Positions 26,413-35,156 of a stretch of 64,000 nucleotides of DNA are shown here, piece by piece (the first letter of the stretch is position 1; each line of letters opens with the position of its first letter). The notes under the pieces were generated by a model. The model ran no database searches and was not told where the DNA came from. It saw only the letters and a list, made by a program, of their open reading frames with translations. A program made the position numbers and the translations under genes. The DNA comes from Arcobacter sp. EP1 (GTDB taxonomy: Bacteria; Campylobacterota; Campylobacteria; Campylobacterales; Arcobacteraceae), in contig LPNY01000042.1 in NCBI GenBank assembly GCA_001655195.1, positions 195,331 to 259,330 of the forward strand, written 5' to 3'.

Positions 26413-26434
26413 TAGTTCTTTCTTTTTTTATAAA

Positions 26435-26459
26435 TCGACTTTTTTTCTATTTTTTTTCA
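26435..26459 (+). promoter_or_regulatory. Degenerate TCGA/T-tract site before the chemoreceptor gene
   Basis: TCGACTTTTTTTCTATTTTT at 26435 aligns with TCGATTTTTTTTCGATTTTT before torA with two mismatches in the core. It may be a third member of the same operator family. Confidence 0.35.
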
Positions 26460-26506
26460 ATAAGTTATTTTTTCAAAATAACATCTTTTTAAGGAGAACA
26501 AAGAGA

Positions 26507-28783
26507 ATGAAAAACGTGACTTTCTCAAAAAAATTATTATTATTTGTATTACTTGTTTTATTTACATCACTTGGTATTAATGTTACCTTGACTGCAATAA
26601 AGAGTTTTGATAGTTCAAAAAAAGCTTCTAGTAATTATATAAAAGAGGTAACACAAAAAAATGCATTGCTTATACAAGAGTCATTAAATGATTCTTTAGG
26701 CATTTCAAAGCAGTTAACAACGGCAATTATCTCAATGAAAGAGAATAATTTACAGAATAAAGACGTTATTATTAGTATGATGAGTAACATAACTTTGAAT
26801 AATACGTTTATAAAAGGGGTGTTTATTGATATTGATTCAAATAAACTTTTTCCCAATGATACATCATTAAAAGACCTCTCTACTCATGATGACATTGGAC
26901 GATTTGCTCCTTATGTTATACGCACAAAAGATACAATAGATATTGAACCTTTGCCAGTTGAAACAACAAAAGATAGACGATGGTATACCCAAACTAAACT
27001 TCATGGCAAAGAGTTTATTCTTGAGCCTTACTTTTACGAAATAGAGGGAAAAAAAGAGTTAATCACAGCATTAGTTGTTCCCGTTTATGAAAAAGGAACT
27101 TTTATTGGTGTGATAGGAATTGACCTTCTTTTTGAAAGCATTAATCAACGTATTGATAACCTTAAACTGTATGAAACAGGTTATGCATTTTTGACAACAA
27201 GTTCTGGGAAAATAATTGCACATAAAAAGAGACAAGTAATTGGGAAAAATATTGCAGAACTAACAAAAGATAAAAAATTATTAGCTATTATTGAGAGTGT
27301 AAAAAAAGGAAAAGATTATGAAACAGATGCCTCTTTTGCAAAAAAAGGCGTCTTGAATCATTACTATATCAATAGTTTTGAGGTGGGAAAAAGTGGCATA
27401 AACTGGGGGTATGGAGTTAGTGTTCCTATTGATGAATACATAGCAACAGCAAAAGAGATTCGATTTTTTAATATTTTAGCGGGATTAGCAACTTTAATAT
27501 TAGTCTCTCTTGTGATTTTCTTTTTTTCAAAAAAACTTGAGAAAAATTTAAGAAATATTACCACAGGGCTTAACTCTTTTTTTGATTTTTTAAATAGAAA
27601 AACTACGAGTAGTCAACATATTCAAATTAGTAGTAATGATGAATTTGGACAAATGGCACAGACGATAAATAATAATGTTGATCAAGTTGAACAGGCATTA
27701 AAAGAGGATAATGATATTATTCATGAAGTGCAATTGATAGTTCAAAATGTAAAAGAGGGAACCCTTTCTAAAAGAATTCACAAGCAGACAAATAATCCGT
27801 CATTAACAGAACTAAAGATTGCTTTTAATGAAATGTTAGATGTATTGATGAATGATATCTCAAGTGATACAAAAAAACTCACCCTTGCTCTTGAAAAGTT
27901 TTCATTCTTGGATTTTACAAAAAGAGTGGATGATGATGGTCAAACTGCACAAGGGTTAAACAATCTTGCAATGACGATTACAGAAATGCTTATTGAAAAT
28001 AAATCCAATGGTTTAACGCTACAAAATAGTTCTGAAGTTTTAATGAATAATGTAACAATCTTGAATAACTCATCAAATCAAGCTGCCGCAAGTTTAGAAG
28101 AAACCGCCGCTGCAATTGAACAAATAGCCGCTAATATAAACAGTAATAATGAAAATGTTATTAAAATGGCGCAATATGCACAAGAGTTAAAAAAATCAGC
28201 TTCTAGTGGAAATGCGTTGGCAAATGATACTACAATAGCAATGGAAAAGATTGATGAAGAGGTTAATGCAATTAGTGAAGCTATCTCTATTATTGACCAA
28301 ATTGCATTTCAAACAAATATTTTATCTTTAAATGCCGCAGTAGAGGCGGCCACTGCTGGAGAAGCAGGCAAAGGGTTTGCCGTGGTTGCACAAGAAGTAC
28401 GAAATTTAGCTTCACGAAGTGCAGAGGCAGCTAGTGAAATTAAAATTTTGGTTGAAAGTGCTACTTCAAAAGCAAATGATGGTAAAGAGATTGCTAATAA
28501 AATGATTGAAGGTTATAGTTCTTTAAATGAAAACGTGACAGAGACTTTAGCTCTTATAAGTAATGTTGAAATAGCATCAAAGGAACAACAATCAGGAATT
28601 GAACAAATCACGAATGTGGTAAATGAGTTAGATAAACAAACTCAAGAGAATGCGGCTGTTGCTAATAATACACAAACTATTGCAATGCAAACATTGACAA
28701 TATCTGAAACCATTGTCAATAATGCGAACCAAAAAGAGTTTATAGGCAAAGACCAAGTAAAAGCAAAAATATTAGATGAATAA
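26507..28783 (+). CDS. Methyl-accepting chemotaxis protein with double Cache sensor
   Basis: This 758-residue inner-membrane chemoreceptor has TM1 at about 8-28, a periplasmic dCache domain (about 35-300, with [20 protein letters not shown] and [19 protein letters not shown]), and TM2 at about 320-340. HAMP-like segments follow (about 345-500), then a signalling domain whose tip contains the hairpin [18 protein letters not shown]-type sequence, here [13 protein letters not shown] followed by [16 protein letters not shown]. It lacks a C-terminal CheR pentapeptide of the NWETF type. It sits between ADH copy 2 and AraC copy 2. An association with alcohols, acids or the ligand of the nearby redox genes is guesswork. 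Confidence 0.94.
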   Translation: MKNVTFSKKLLLFVLLVLFTSLGINVTLTAIKSFDSSKKASSNYIKEVTQKNALLIQESLNDSLGISKQLTTAIISMKENNLQNKDVIISMMSNITLNNTFIKGVFIDIDSNKLFPNDTSLKDLSTHDDIGRFAPYVIRTKDTIDIEPLPVETTKDRRWYTQTKLHGKEFILEPYFYEIEGKKELITALVVPVYEKGTFIGVIGIDLLFESINQRIDNLKLYETGYAFLTTSSGKIIAHKKRQVIGKNIAELTKDKKLLAIIESVKKGKDYETDASFAKKGVLNHYYINSFEVGKSGINWGYGVSVPIDEYIATAKEIRFFNILAGLATLILVSLVIFFFSKKLEKNLRNITTGLNSFFDFLNRKTTSSQHIQISSNDEFGQMAQTINNNVDQVEQALKEDNDIIHEVQLIVQNVKEGTLSKRIHKQTNNPSLTELKIAFNEMLDVLMNDISSDTKKLTLALEKFSFLDFTKRVDDDGQTAQGLNNLAMTITEMLIENKSNGLTLQNSSEVLMNNVTILNNSSNQAAASLEETAAAIEQIAANINSNNENVIKMAQYAQELKKSASSGNALANDTTIAMEKIDEEVNAISEAISIIDQIAFQTNILSLNAAVEAATAGEAGKGFAVVAQEVRNLASRSAEAASEIKILVESATSKANDGKEIANKMIEGYSSLNENVTETLALISNVEIASKEQQSGIEQITNVVNELDKQTQENAAVANNTQTIAMQTLTISETIVNNANQKEFIGKDQVKAKILDE

Positions 28784-28785
28784 AC

Positions 28786-29649
28786 TTAAAGTGGTTTTAC
28801 TTCTTTAGGTGGATAACCAAAATAATTTTTAAAATCTCGGCTAAATTGAGATGCCCCATCATAACCTAAGGCATTGGCAGTATCAACTACTTGGTAGTTG
28901 TGTCGTGATAATAACTCTTTTGCTTTATTGAGTTTTATTTTTTTAATATATTGTAGTGGAGTAAAGGAAGTGATTTTTTTAAAATGTGTATGAAAAGAAG
29001 AGACACTCATCTGTTCTTTTCGTGCAAGGGTAGGAATATCTAATGCTTTATCATAGTTATCATGGATTGTTTTTAATGCCCGTGCAATTTTTGCTTCATG
29101 ATTGTTTTCCAAAAACATTTTATGTAAAAAATCGGCATTGTCTCCAATCGCTATACGATAGTAAAGCTCTTTTAAAACTAAGTCTCCTAGAATTTTTGAT
29201 TCCTCTGTAGATTCTAAAATATCTAAGAGTTTTTTTGTTGTGTTTTCTATATCTTGAGTTACTCTATCGCTAAAAATACCTAAAGAGTTTTCTTTTTTCT
29301 CATAAGAGGCTTTTTTTGAGACCATATCGATAATTTCAAACATCATCTCTTTATTAATTGAGATGATCAGACAGATAAATGGCTCCTCTTTTGAAGCATA
29401 GGTTTCACACTCCAAAGGAAGAGTAGTTGGTACAACCAAATAGTTATCACAATCAAAAACCAGTTGTGTACTGGAGAGATTTGCTATTTTTTTACCCTGA
29501 AGTACGAGTATTAAACAAACATCGTAAATAAGGGGTGCTTTAGGTTCATATTGTGTGGTTTTATAAATTTTTACCTCAGGTATATTAGTTGGGTGAATAC
29601 CATCTGTTTGGGATAGAAAGTTTCGATTGATTAAAATATTTTTGTTCAT
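28786..29649 (-). CDS. AraC-family regulator, copy 2
   Basis: This 287-residue paralogue of 18435-19319 has the same AraC_N domain (PLIYDVCLILVLQGKKIANL) and C-terminal double helix-turn-helix (LDIPTLARKEQMSVSSFHTHF, then VDTANALGYDGASQFSRDF, ending FGYPPKEV). It ends 2 bp from the chemoreceptor gene, convergent with it, and is divergent from torA across 139 bp that contain the TCGA/A-tract repeat. Control of the torA cluster, ADH copy 2 or both is therefore a reasonable inference. No clear Shine-Dalgarno precedes the ATG. Confidence 0.92.
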   Translation of the reverse strand: MNKNILINRNFLSQTDGIHPTNIPEVKIYKTTQYEPKAPLIYDVCLILVLQGKKIANLSSTQLVFDCDNYLVVPTTLPLECETYASKEEPFICLIISINKEMMFEIIDMVSKKASYEKKENSLGIFSDRVTQDIENTTKKLLDILESTEESKILGDLVLKELYYRIAIGDNADFLHKMFLENNHEAKIARALKTIHDNYDKALDIPTLARKEQMSVSSFHTHFKKITSFTPLQYIKKIKLNKAKELLSRHNYQVVDTANALGYDGASQFSRDFKNYFGYPPKEVKPL

Positions 29650-29727
29650 GTGTAGTTACTTTTTTAGTCCTGTTCTTTTTTATAAGCTACATAAAAAAAA
29701 CTTTATTTTTAGTAAAGAGATGTATAT

Positions 29728-29783
29728 TCGATTTTTTTTCGATTTTTTGTTGATACGATTTCAGTATAAACTTTAAAAAGGAT
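29728..29783 (+). promoter_or_regulatory. torA promoter with TCGA/T-tract operator
   Basis: TCGATTTTTTTTCGATTTTT starts at 29728, the reverse of the site at 25026. TATAAA at 29765-29770 is the probable -10, and AAAGGAT near 29777 is the RBS before ATG 29789. The operator sits about 25 bp upstream of the -10, where an activator would act. Confidence 0.55.
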
Positions 29784-29788
29784 AAGAG

Positions 29789-32197
29789 ATGAACAATTCA
29801 AGAAGAGATTTTCTTAAAAAAGGTGCAATCGGAACAGCAGCGGTTGCAGCAAGTGGTACGGTAAGTGGTGCTGTTGCAAAAGAGTTTGCTAACCGAACAA
29901 AGAAAATTCCTCATGCTTCGCATTTTGGACCATTCCATGCACATGTTAGAGATGGAAAAGTAGTAGACATTACTCCTCAATTAGATTCAGATGCTAACCC
30001 AACTGTAATGGTAAAAGGTTTAGCTGATAGAATGATTACTCCTAATAGAGTGAAATACCCAGTAGTAAGAAAAAGTTATTTAGAAGGTAAAGGACGAGGT
30101 GACTTACGTGGTAAAGAAGAATTCGTTCGTGTTTCATGGGAAGAGGCTTTAGATTTAACTGCAAAAGCAATTAAAAAAGCACAAGCAAAAGGTGGAAACA
30201 AAGCACTTTATAACTCTGCATACTCTGGTTGGGCACATCCTGGTGCATTTAAACCAAATGCGTTAGCTGGAAGATTCTTTAATCAAATTGGTGGTGCTGT
30301 TGGTACTGCTGGTGAATATTCAAATGGAGCAGCAGGTCCTACAAACCCAGTGATTGTTGGGGATATGGAAGTTTATTCTATTCAAACAGCACATGAGCAA
30401 ATTATTGAAAACACTGAAGTGATGATTCTTTGGGGAGCTGATTTATATAAAACTAACCGAATTGGTTGGGCAGTTCCAAACCATAGAAATATTGATGCTT
30501 ATGAAGAGTATAAAAAAGCGGGTATTAAATTTATCTCAATTGACCCAATTTATACTAATTCTGCACAAGAGTTTGATGCAGATTGGATTAAAATCAGACC
30601 AGGTTCAGATGTTGCATTTATGATGGGTATGATGCACTATTTATACAAATCTAAAAAATATGACGCTAAATTTATCAAAAAATATACACATGGATTTGAT
30701 AAGTTCTTACCATATTTATTAGGTAAAGTTGATGGTGTTGAAAAAACTCCTGAGTGGGCATCTAAACTTTCTGAAGTTCCAGTTAAAACAATTAAAAAGT
30801 TAGCAGATATTATGGTTTCAAAAAGAACATTTATCGCTGGTAACTGGGCAATGCAAAGAGCTGAAAATGGTGAACAAGTAGACTGGACAATTATTACATT
30901 AGCATCTATGATTGGTCAAATTGGACTTCCAGGTGGTGGTTTTGGATTCTCAATGCATTATGCTGGTGGTGGTGATGCCTCTTCTGGTAAAGTAACTGTT
31001 GGTGGAATGTCTCAAGGTGGAGGGAATAAAGTTAATATTAACATTCCAGCTTCTAGAATGAGTGATTTAATTAATAAGCCAGGTGAAACAGTTACCTTTA
31101 AAGGTGGAAAAGTAACCTATCCAAAAATTGAGTTAATGTTATGTACAGGGTCTTCTCCAATTGGACATCAACCTGATGTTAATGAGTTAGTTGAAGCGAT
31201 GAGAACATTAGATACTATTGTAACCGTTGATCCATGGTGGACACCAACGGCAAAAATGTCGGATATCGTTTTACCTGCAACAAATACAATGGAAAGAGAT
31301 GATATTACTTCGGGTATGTCTTACTCACAAGATAGAATTTTTGCAATGAAAAAAGTAGTCGATGCACGTTACGAATCAAAAGATGATTACGTAATCTTTG
31401 CAGAACTTGCTAAAAGATTTGGTAAAGAGAAGAAATTTACACGAGGTAAAACAGCATTACAATGGATTGAGAAATTCTATAAAAGATCATATGCAAATAA
31501 AGAGATGGGTATTAGTTTTAAAGAGTTCTGGGAAAAAGGTGTTGTTAAATATGATATCCCTGATAGTGCACGAAAATATGTACGACATGAAGCATTTAGA
31601 AAAGATCCTGTTAAAAATCCACTTAAGACTGAAACTGGAAAAATTCAAATCTTCTCTGATAAATTTGCTAGCTTTGGATATGAAGACTTTAAAGGTCACC
31701 CAATTTGGAGAGAACCATCAGAGTGGTTAGGAAACAAAAAATTAGTTTCTAAGTTCCCGTTACACTTAGTTTCTCCACACCCAACATACCGAGTTCACTC
31801 TCAGTTAGATAATACATGGGTACAAAATGTGCATAAAGTACAAGGAAGAGAACCAATTAGAATCTCACCTGAAGATGCTAAGAAGTTTGGTGTAAAAGAT
31901 GGTGAAGTTGTAGAAGTTTACAATGATAGAGGTTCTTTACTAGCTGGTGTTGTGGTTACCAATACAATTAGACCAGGTGTTGTTGCAATTGAAGAGGGTG
32001 CTTGGTACTCACCTGAAGATGCAACTAAAAAAGGTACACGATGTAACTCTGGTCAAGCTAACTTATTAACGTCATCACGACCAACGTCATCAATGGCACG
32101 AGCAACAACAGCTAATACGTGTTTAGTATCAATTAAAAAAGCTGGAACGGTTAAACCAAATATGGCATATCAACCACCAGTAATTGTAGGAGCTTAA
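29789..32197 (+). CDS. torA: TMAO/DMSO-type molybdopterin oxidoreductase
   Basis: This periplasmic molybdoenzyme of the DMSO reductase family reduces TMAO or related N- and S-oxides. A Tat signal (RRDFLKKGAIGTAAVAAS) opens it. There is no N-terminal 4Fe-4S Cys motif, as in TorA, DorA and BisC. The molybdenum ligand is probably S178 in EYSNGAAGP, the serine position of type III enzymes. MGD-binding blocks include LWGADLYKTNRIGWAVPNH and LIGLPGG-like SMIGQIGLPGGGFGFSMHY. The 802-residue length fits. The next gene encodes a monoheme cytochrome, as in the Campylobacter jejuni Cj0264c/Cj0265c pair. The exact acceptor cannot be fixed by sequence. Confidence 0.93.
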   Translation: MNNSRRDFLKKGAIGTAAVAASGTVSGAVAKEFANRTKKIPHASHFGPFHAHVRDGKVVDITPQLDSDANPTVMVKGLADRMITPNRVKYPVVRKSYLEGKGRGDLRGKEEFVRVSWEEALDLTAKAIKKAQAKGGNKALYNSAYSGWAHPGAFKPNALAGRFFNQIGGAVGTAGEYSNGAAGPTNPVIVGDMEVYSIQTAHEQIIENTEVMILWGADLYKTNRIGWAVPNHRNIDAYEEYKKAGIKFISIDPIYTNSAQEFDADWIKIRPGSDVAFMMGMMHYLYKSKKYDAKFIKKYTHGFDKFLPYLLGKVDGVEKTPEWASKLSEVPVKTIKKLADIMVSKRTFIAGNWAMQRAENGEQVDWTIITLASMIGQIGLPGGGFGFSMHYAGGGDASSGKVTVGGMSQGGGNKVNINIPASRMSDLINKPGETVTFKGGKVTYPKIELMLCTGSSPIGHQPDVNELVEAMRTLDTIVTVDPWWTPTAKMSDIVLPATNTMERDDITSGMSYSQDRIFAMKKVVDARYESKDDYVIFAELAKRFGKEKKFTRGKTALQWIEKFYKRSYANKEMGISFKEFWEKGVVKYDIPDSARKYVRHEAFRKDPVKNPLKTETGKIQIFSDKFASFGYEDFKGHPIWREPSEWLGNKKLVSKFPLHLVSPHPTYRVHSQLDNTWVQNVHKVQGREPIRISPEDAKKFGVKDGEVVEVYNDRGSLLAGVVVTNTIRPGVVAIEEGAWYSPEDATKKGTRCNSGQANLLTSSRPTSSMARATTANTCLVSIKKAGTVKPNMAYQPPVIVGA

Positions 32198-32199
32198 TA

Positions 32200-32757
32200 A
32201 TGTTACGATTAATACAAAGCGTGGCTCTTTGTATCGGTTTACTTGGGTTTTTTACCCAAGTAAATGCTAAAGAGCTATACGTATTTCAAGATGCACAATT
32301 GAAAGCAAAAGATGGTAAAAGTGCAAAGGTTTATTTAGGTGTACCTGTAAAAGTTAAAAAAGATATGGGTAAAGAGTCAAAAGTAGTTATTCACGGCTTT
32401 TTAGATGGTGATAATCTTTATTCAACAAAATCAAAAGAGTTATTAATTGCAAAGTTAGATAAAGGCTTTAAAGTTATCAAAAAATCAGCTTCTCAAGTAG
32501 AGTTAGTAGGTTCAATTGATAATGAATTATTAACTGAAAATGCAGCAGAAATCTGGGAAGAACATGAAGAATTTTATTTTGATATGTGTTCAGTGTGTCA
32601 TGCGGCACCTCAAGTTCCACACCACACAATGATTGAGTGGGAAGCACTGTTTACGCCAATGGTAGGTTTTGCAAAACTTGATAAAGAAGAAGCAAGTTAT
32701 CTGTTACGATATATTAAATCAAATGCTTCAAATGGTTTAGTTAAAGTTGAACACTAG
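32200..32757 (+). CDS. Monoheme cytochrome c, electron donor of the TorA-like reductase
   Basis: This 185-residue periplasmic protein has a signal peptide (RLIQSVALCIGLLGFFTQVNA). A middle region of about 90 residues, rich in Lys and Val (LGVPVKVKKDMGKESKVV), precedes the single heme motif C130-S-V-C-H134. The axial Met candidate is in WEALFTPMVGF. Heme attachment in the C-terminal half matches Cj0265c of C. jejuni, which donates electrons to the TMAO/DMSO reductase. It starts 2 bp after the torA stop, clearly co-translated. Unlike E. coli TorC, it is not a pentaheme membrane protein. Confidence 0.9.
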   Translation: MLRLIQSVALCIGLLGFFTQVNAKELYVFQDAQLKAKDGKSAKVYLGVPVKVKKDMGKESKVVIHGFLDGDNLYSTKSKELLIAKLDKGFKVIKKSASQVELVGSIDNELLTENAAEIWEEHEEFYFDMCSVCHAAPQVPHHTMIEWEALFTPMVGFAKLDKEEASYLLRYIKSNASNGLVKVEH

Positions 32758-32782
32758 GCTTGTTATACGGTTATCATAATAG

Positions 32783-32810
32783 TATAATAAACTTATAGCT
32801 TACAAGGAGG
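32783..32810 (+). promoter_or_regulatory. Internal promoter -10 and strong RBS before the response regulator
   Basis: TATAAT lies at 32783-32788 and AAGGAGG at 32804-32810, 5 nt before the ATG. The sensory genes can thus be expressed apart from torA. Confidence 0.5.
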
Positions 32811-32815
32811 TTGTC

Positions 32816-33502
32816 ATGCAAGATCTTTTTTTAGAAAAGTTAAAAAGTTTGACAATTCTTTATGCAGAAGATGAAGAAGGCATTAGACGTAATATTGCTG
32901 ACTCATTAAAATATTATGCAAAAGATGTTTATGAAGCCAGTAATGGACAAGAAGCATATGAAATCTACAGTGAAAAACAACCTGATATTATTTTAAGTGA
33001 TATTCATATGCCTATTCTTGATGGAATAGCGTTTATTAAAAAAATACGATTAGAGAACCGTGATATCCCAGTTGTCATGATAACAGCACATACGGATAAA
33101 AAGTATTTGCTTGAAGCAGTTGAACTGCATATGGAAAAATATATTGTCAAACCTGTTGATTTAGATGAGTTATTTGAGATTTTAGAAAAATGTGTCAATG
33201 TGATAGAGATTAATAATCAAGTTATTTTAAAAGTTGATAAAGATTATATTTATGATTATGATAGAAAAGAGTTACTCTATAAAGATGAATCCATTATTTT
33301 AAATAAAAAAGAGATGGCTTTTATTGAAATATTAATTTCAAATCAAAATAGAGTGGTCACCTATGAAGAGCTCCAAGAGTATGTTTGGGGTGATGATGTT
33401 ATGACCGATAGTGCCTTGCGTTCTTTGGTGCGAAATTTACGAAAAAAACTACCAACAGATATGATATTTAATTTATCAGGGGTAGGGTACCGTCTTGTTT
33501 AG
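32816..33502 (+). CDS. OmpR-family response regulator of the torA cluster
   Basis: This 228-residue two-domain regulator has receiver residues D19, D62 (DIILSDIHMPILDG) and a Lys in KYIVKPVD. The C-terminal winged helix (about 130-228) has EMAFIEILISNQNRVVTYEEL and ends in the wing motif LSGVGYRLV. It overlaps the binding protein gene by 8 bp. It is the counterpart of TorR and probably activates torA in response to the substrate, via the downstream binding protein and histidine kinase. The target sequence on DNA is unknown. Confidence 0.92.
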   Translation: MQDLFLEKLKSLTILYAEDEEGIRRNIADSLKYYAKDVYEASNGQEAYEIYSEKQPDIILSDIHMPILDGIAFIKKIRLENRDIPVVMITAHTDKKYLLEAVELHMEKYIVKPVDLDELFEILEKCVNVIEINNQVILKVDKDYIYDYDRKELLYKDESIILNKKEMAFIEILISNQNRVVTYEELQEYVWGDDVMTDSALRSLVRNLRKKLPTDMIFNLSGVGYRLV

Positions 33503-35156
33503 ATTTTTTTTACTTATATTAATGTTGTTTTATTCTTTGCAGGCAAGTTCAATTGAGCCTGCAAAGTTTAAAGAAGATGATGCAACACAACGTAAAGCAA
33601 AACCCCTACACCCACAATCTCACATTAAAGTTTTTCTTCCTAGTATTCCTTACTCATATATTGCAAAAAACACCAATGCAGGACTTATACGTTCCCATGA
33701 TAATGAGCAAGGCTGGGTTTATGATTTAGCAAAGTCACATCAACGACTGGATGATTTTACTTATATCTTTGAGATACGAAAAAATATGCGTTTTCAAGAT
33801 GGTAGTGCTTTTACCATTGATTCAGTGATTAAAAATTTGAATTATTTTAAAGCTTCCCCTTTTTTATATACCAATATTGATAATGTTGATTTTAGTGTTA
33901 CAAAACTTGATGAGTATCGTATAAAAATAGTTTTAAAACAAAAATATGAGATGTTTTTTTTAGATTTAGCACGAATCTATTTTTATACTGATAATTATTT
34001 GGATAAGTTTAAACCCAAAGGTGCTCAAACAGGATCAGCCAATCGAGCACCAGGGGCTTTTGGTATGGGTCCTTATATTCTAAAAAGTGGTTATGCTATT
34101 GGTAAAAAGCAGACCCCAAAGTTAGAATTGATTGCTAACCCTTATTATTGGGATAAACGATACCCCAAAATAGAACATATAACTGTTTTTACCCAGTTAA
34201 ATATGAAAGATGCCATGAATGATGTGGTGAATTATGAAGGTAAACTTGATATTTCTCCTATCCCTTTTAATAAAAAAATCGATGTTTTGATGTCCCCTTA
34301 TTCTAAACTGGTTATTAAAGAGTCAACCAATAATTTTTTAATTTTTTTTAATTTGATTAATGGCAATGAAAAACTAAAAGATGTCAATGTACGGCAAGCT
34401 CTCAATCAAGCCCTCAATCAAGAAAACCTTTTAAATTTTGTTTATAAAAAAGAGGGGAAAATATCCCCTTTTTCAACGTCAATTAATTATGATATTGTTG
34501 AAACCATTGCTAAGAAAAAAGCTTATAGCCCAAAATATTTAAGTGAGAGAGAGAAACATCATCTTTTAAACAATTTGACTCTTAATATTTTTACCCAAGA
34601 TAGGTTTATGTTTTTATGGAAAGGTATTGAGTTTCAGCTGAAAAAATATGGAGTTAAATTAAACTATACAGTAACCACCAGTGAAAAAGATATCTATGGT
34701 CAACTTCTGGCAACAAAAGCTTCAAAAAATAGTCATGCTTGGGATTTGCTCATTTGGGGTGACGATGACTGGTATTATCAAAATCCTTGGACGGTCTTTT
34801 TTATCTATGAAAATGATAGTCCATGGTCAACAATTCAAAATGATGCGTTAATGCATCACTATATTCAAAAACTATTTACAACTAATATTAAGACACAACG
34901 TTATGAAACTATCGTTTCAAGAATTTTATATCGTGCTAGAGATATGGCATACACATTACGTGTACCATCTCCTAATAAAGTTATTGCAGTTAATAAAGAG
35001 GTGATTTATAACCCTTACGAAGGGGGAATGATCCCTTTATGGGAGATTGAAATCACAAAAGATCACTGGTCTTTACGAAAACAAAAAAGTTATCCAAAAG
35101 TATTACAAAAAGCAGTGAAACCGCAAAGAGAGACTTCCAATGAAATATATCAATAA
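33495..35156 (+). CDS. Family-5 substrate-binding protein acting in a Tor-like sensor system
   Basis: This 553-residue exported protein has a signal peptide (FRFFLLILMLFYSLQASS) and the SBP_bac_5 (DppA/OppA) fold: WVYDLAKSHQRLDDFTYIFEIRKNMRFQDG-type start (in pieces), GMGPYILKSGY, LELIANPYYWDKRYPKIE and NVRQALNQALN. No ABC permease or ATPase is nearby. The gene is overlapped at both ends by the response regulator and the histidine kinase (8 and 17 bp), so it is almost certainly the periplasmic ligand receptor of that kinase. In E. coli TorT plays this part with a family-1 fold. The ligand may be an N-oxide, but this is inferred. Confidence 0.88.
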   Translation: MFRFFLLILMLFYSLQASSIEPAKFKEDDATQRKAKPLHPQSHIKVFLPSIPYSYIAKNTNAGLIRSHDNEQGWVYDLAKSHQRLDDFTYIFEIRKNMRFQDGSAFTIDSVIKNLNYFKASPFLYTNIDNVDFSVTKLDEYRIKIVLKQKYEMFFLDLARIYFYTDNYLDKFKPKGAQTGSANRAPGAFGMGPYILKSGYAIGKKQTPKLELIANPYYWDKRYPKIEHITVFTQLNMKDAMNDVVNYEGKLDISPIPFNKKIDVLMSPYSKLVIKESTNNFLIFFNLINGNEKLKDVNVRQALNQALNQENLLNFVYKKEGKISPFSTSINYDIVETIAKKKAYSPKYLSEREKHHLLNNLTLNIFTQDRFMFLWKGIEFQLKKYGVKLNYTVTTSEKDIYGQLLATKASKNSHAWDLLIWGDDDWYYQNPWTVFFIYENDSPWSTIQNDALMHHYIQKLFTTNIKTQRYETIVSRILYRARDMAYTLRVPSPNKVIAVNKEVIYNPYEGGMIPLWEIEITKDHWSLRKQKSYPKVLQKAVKPQRETSNEIYQ

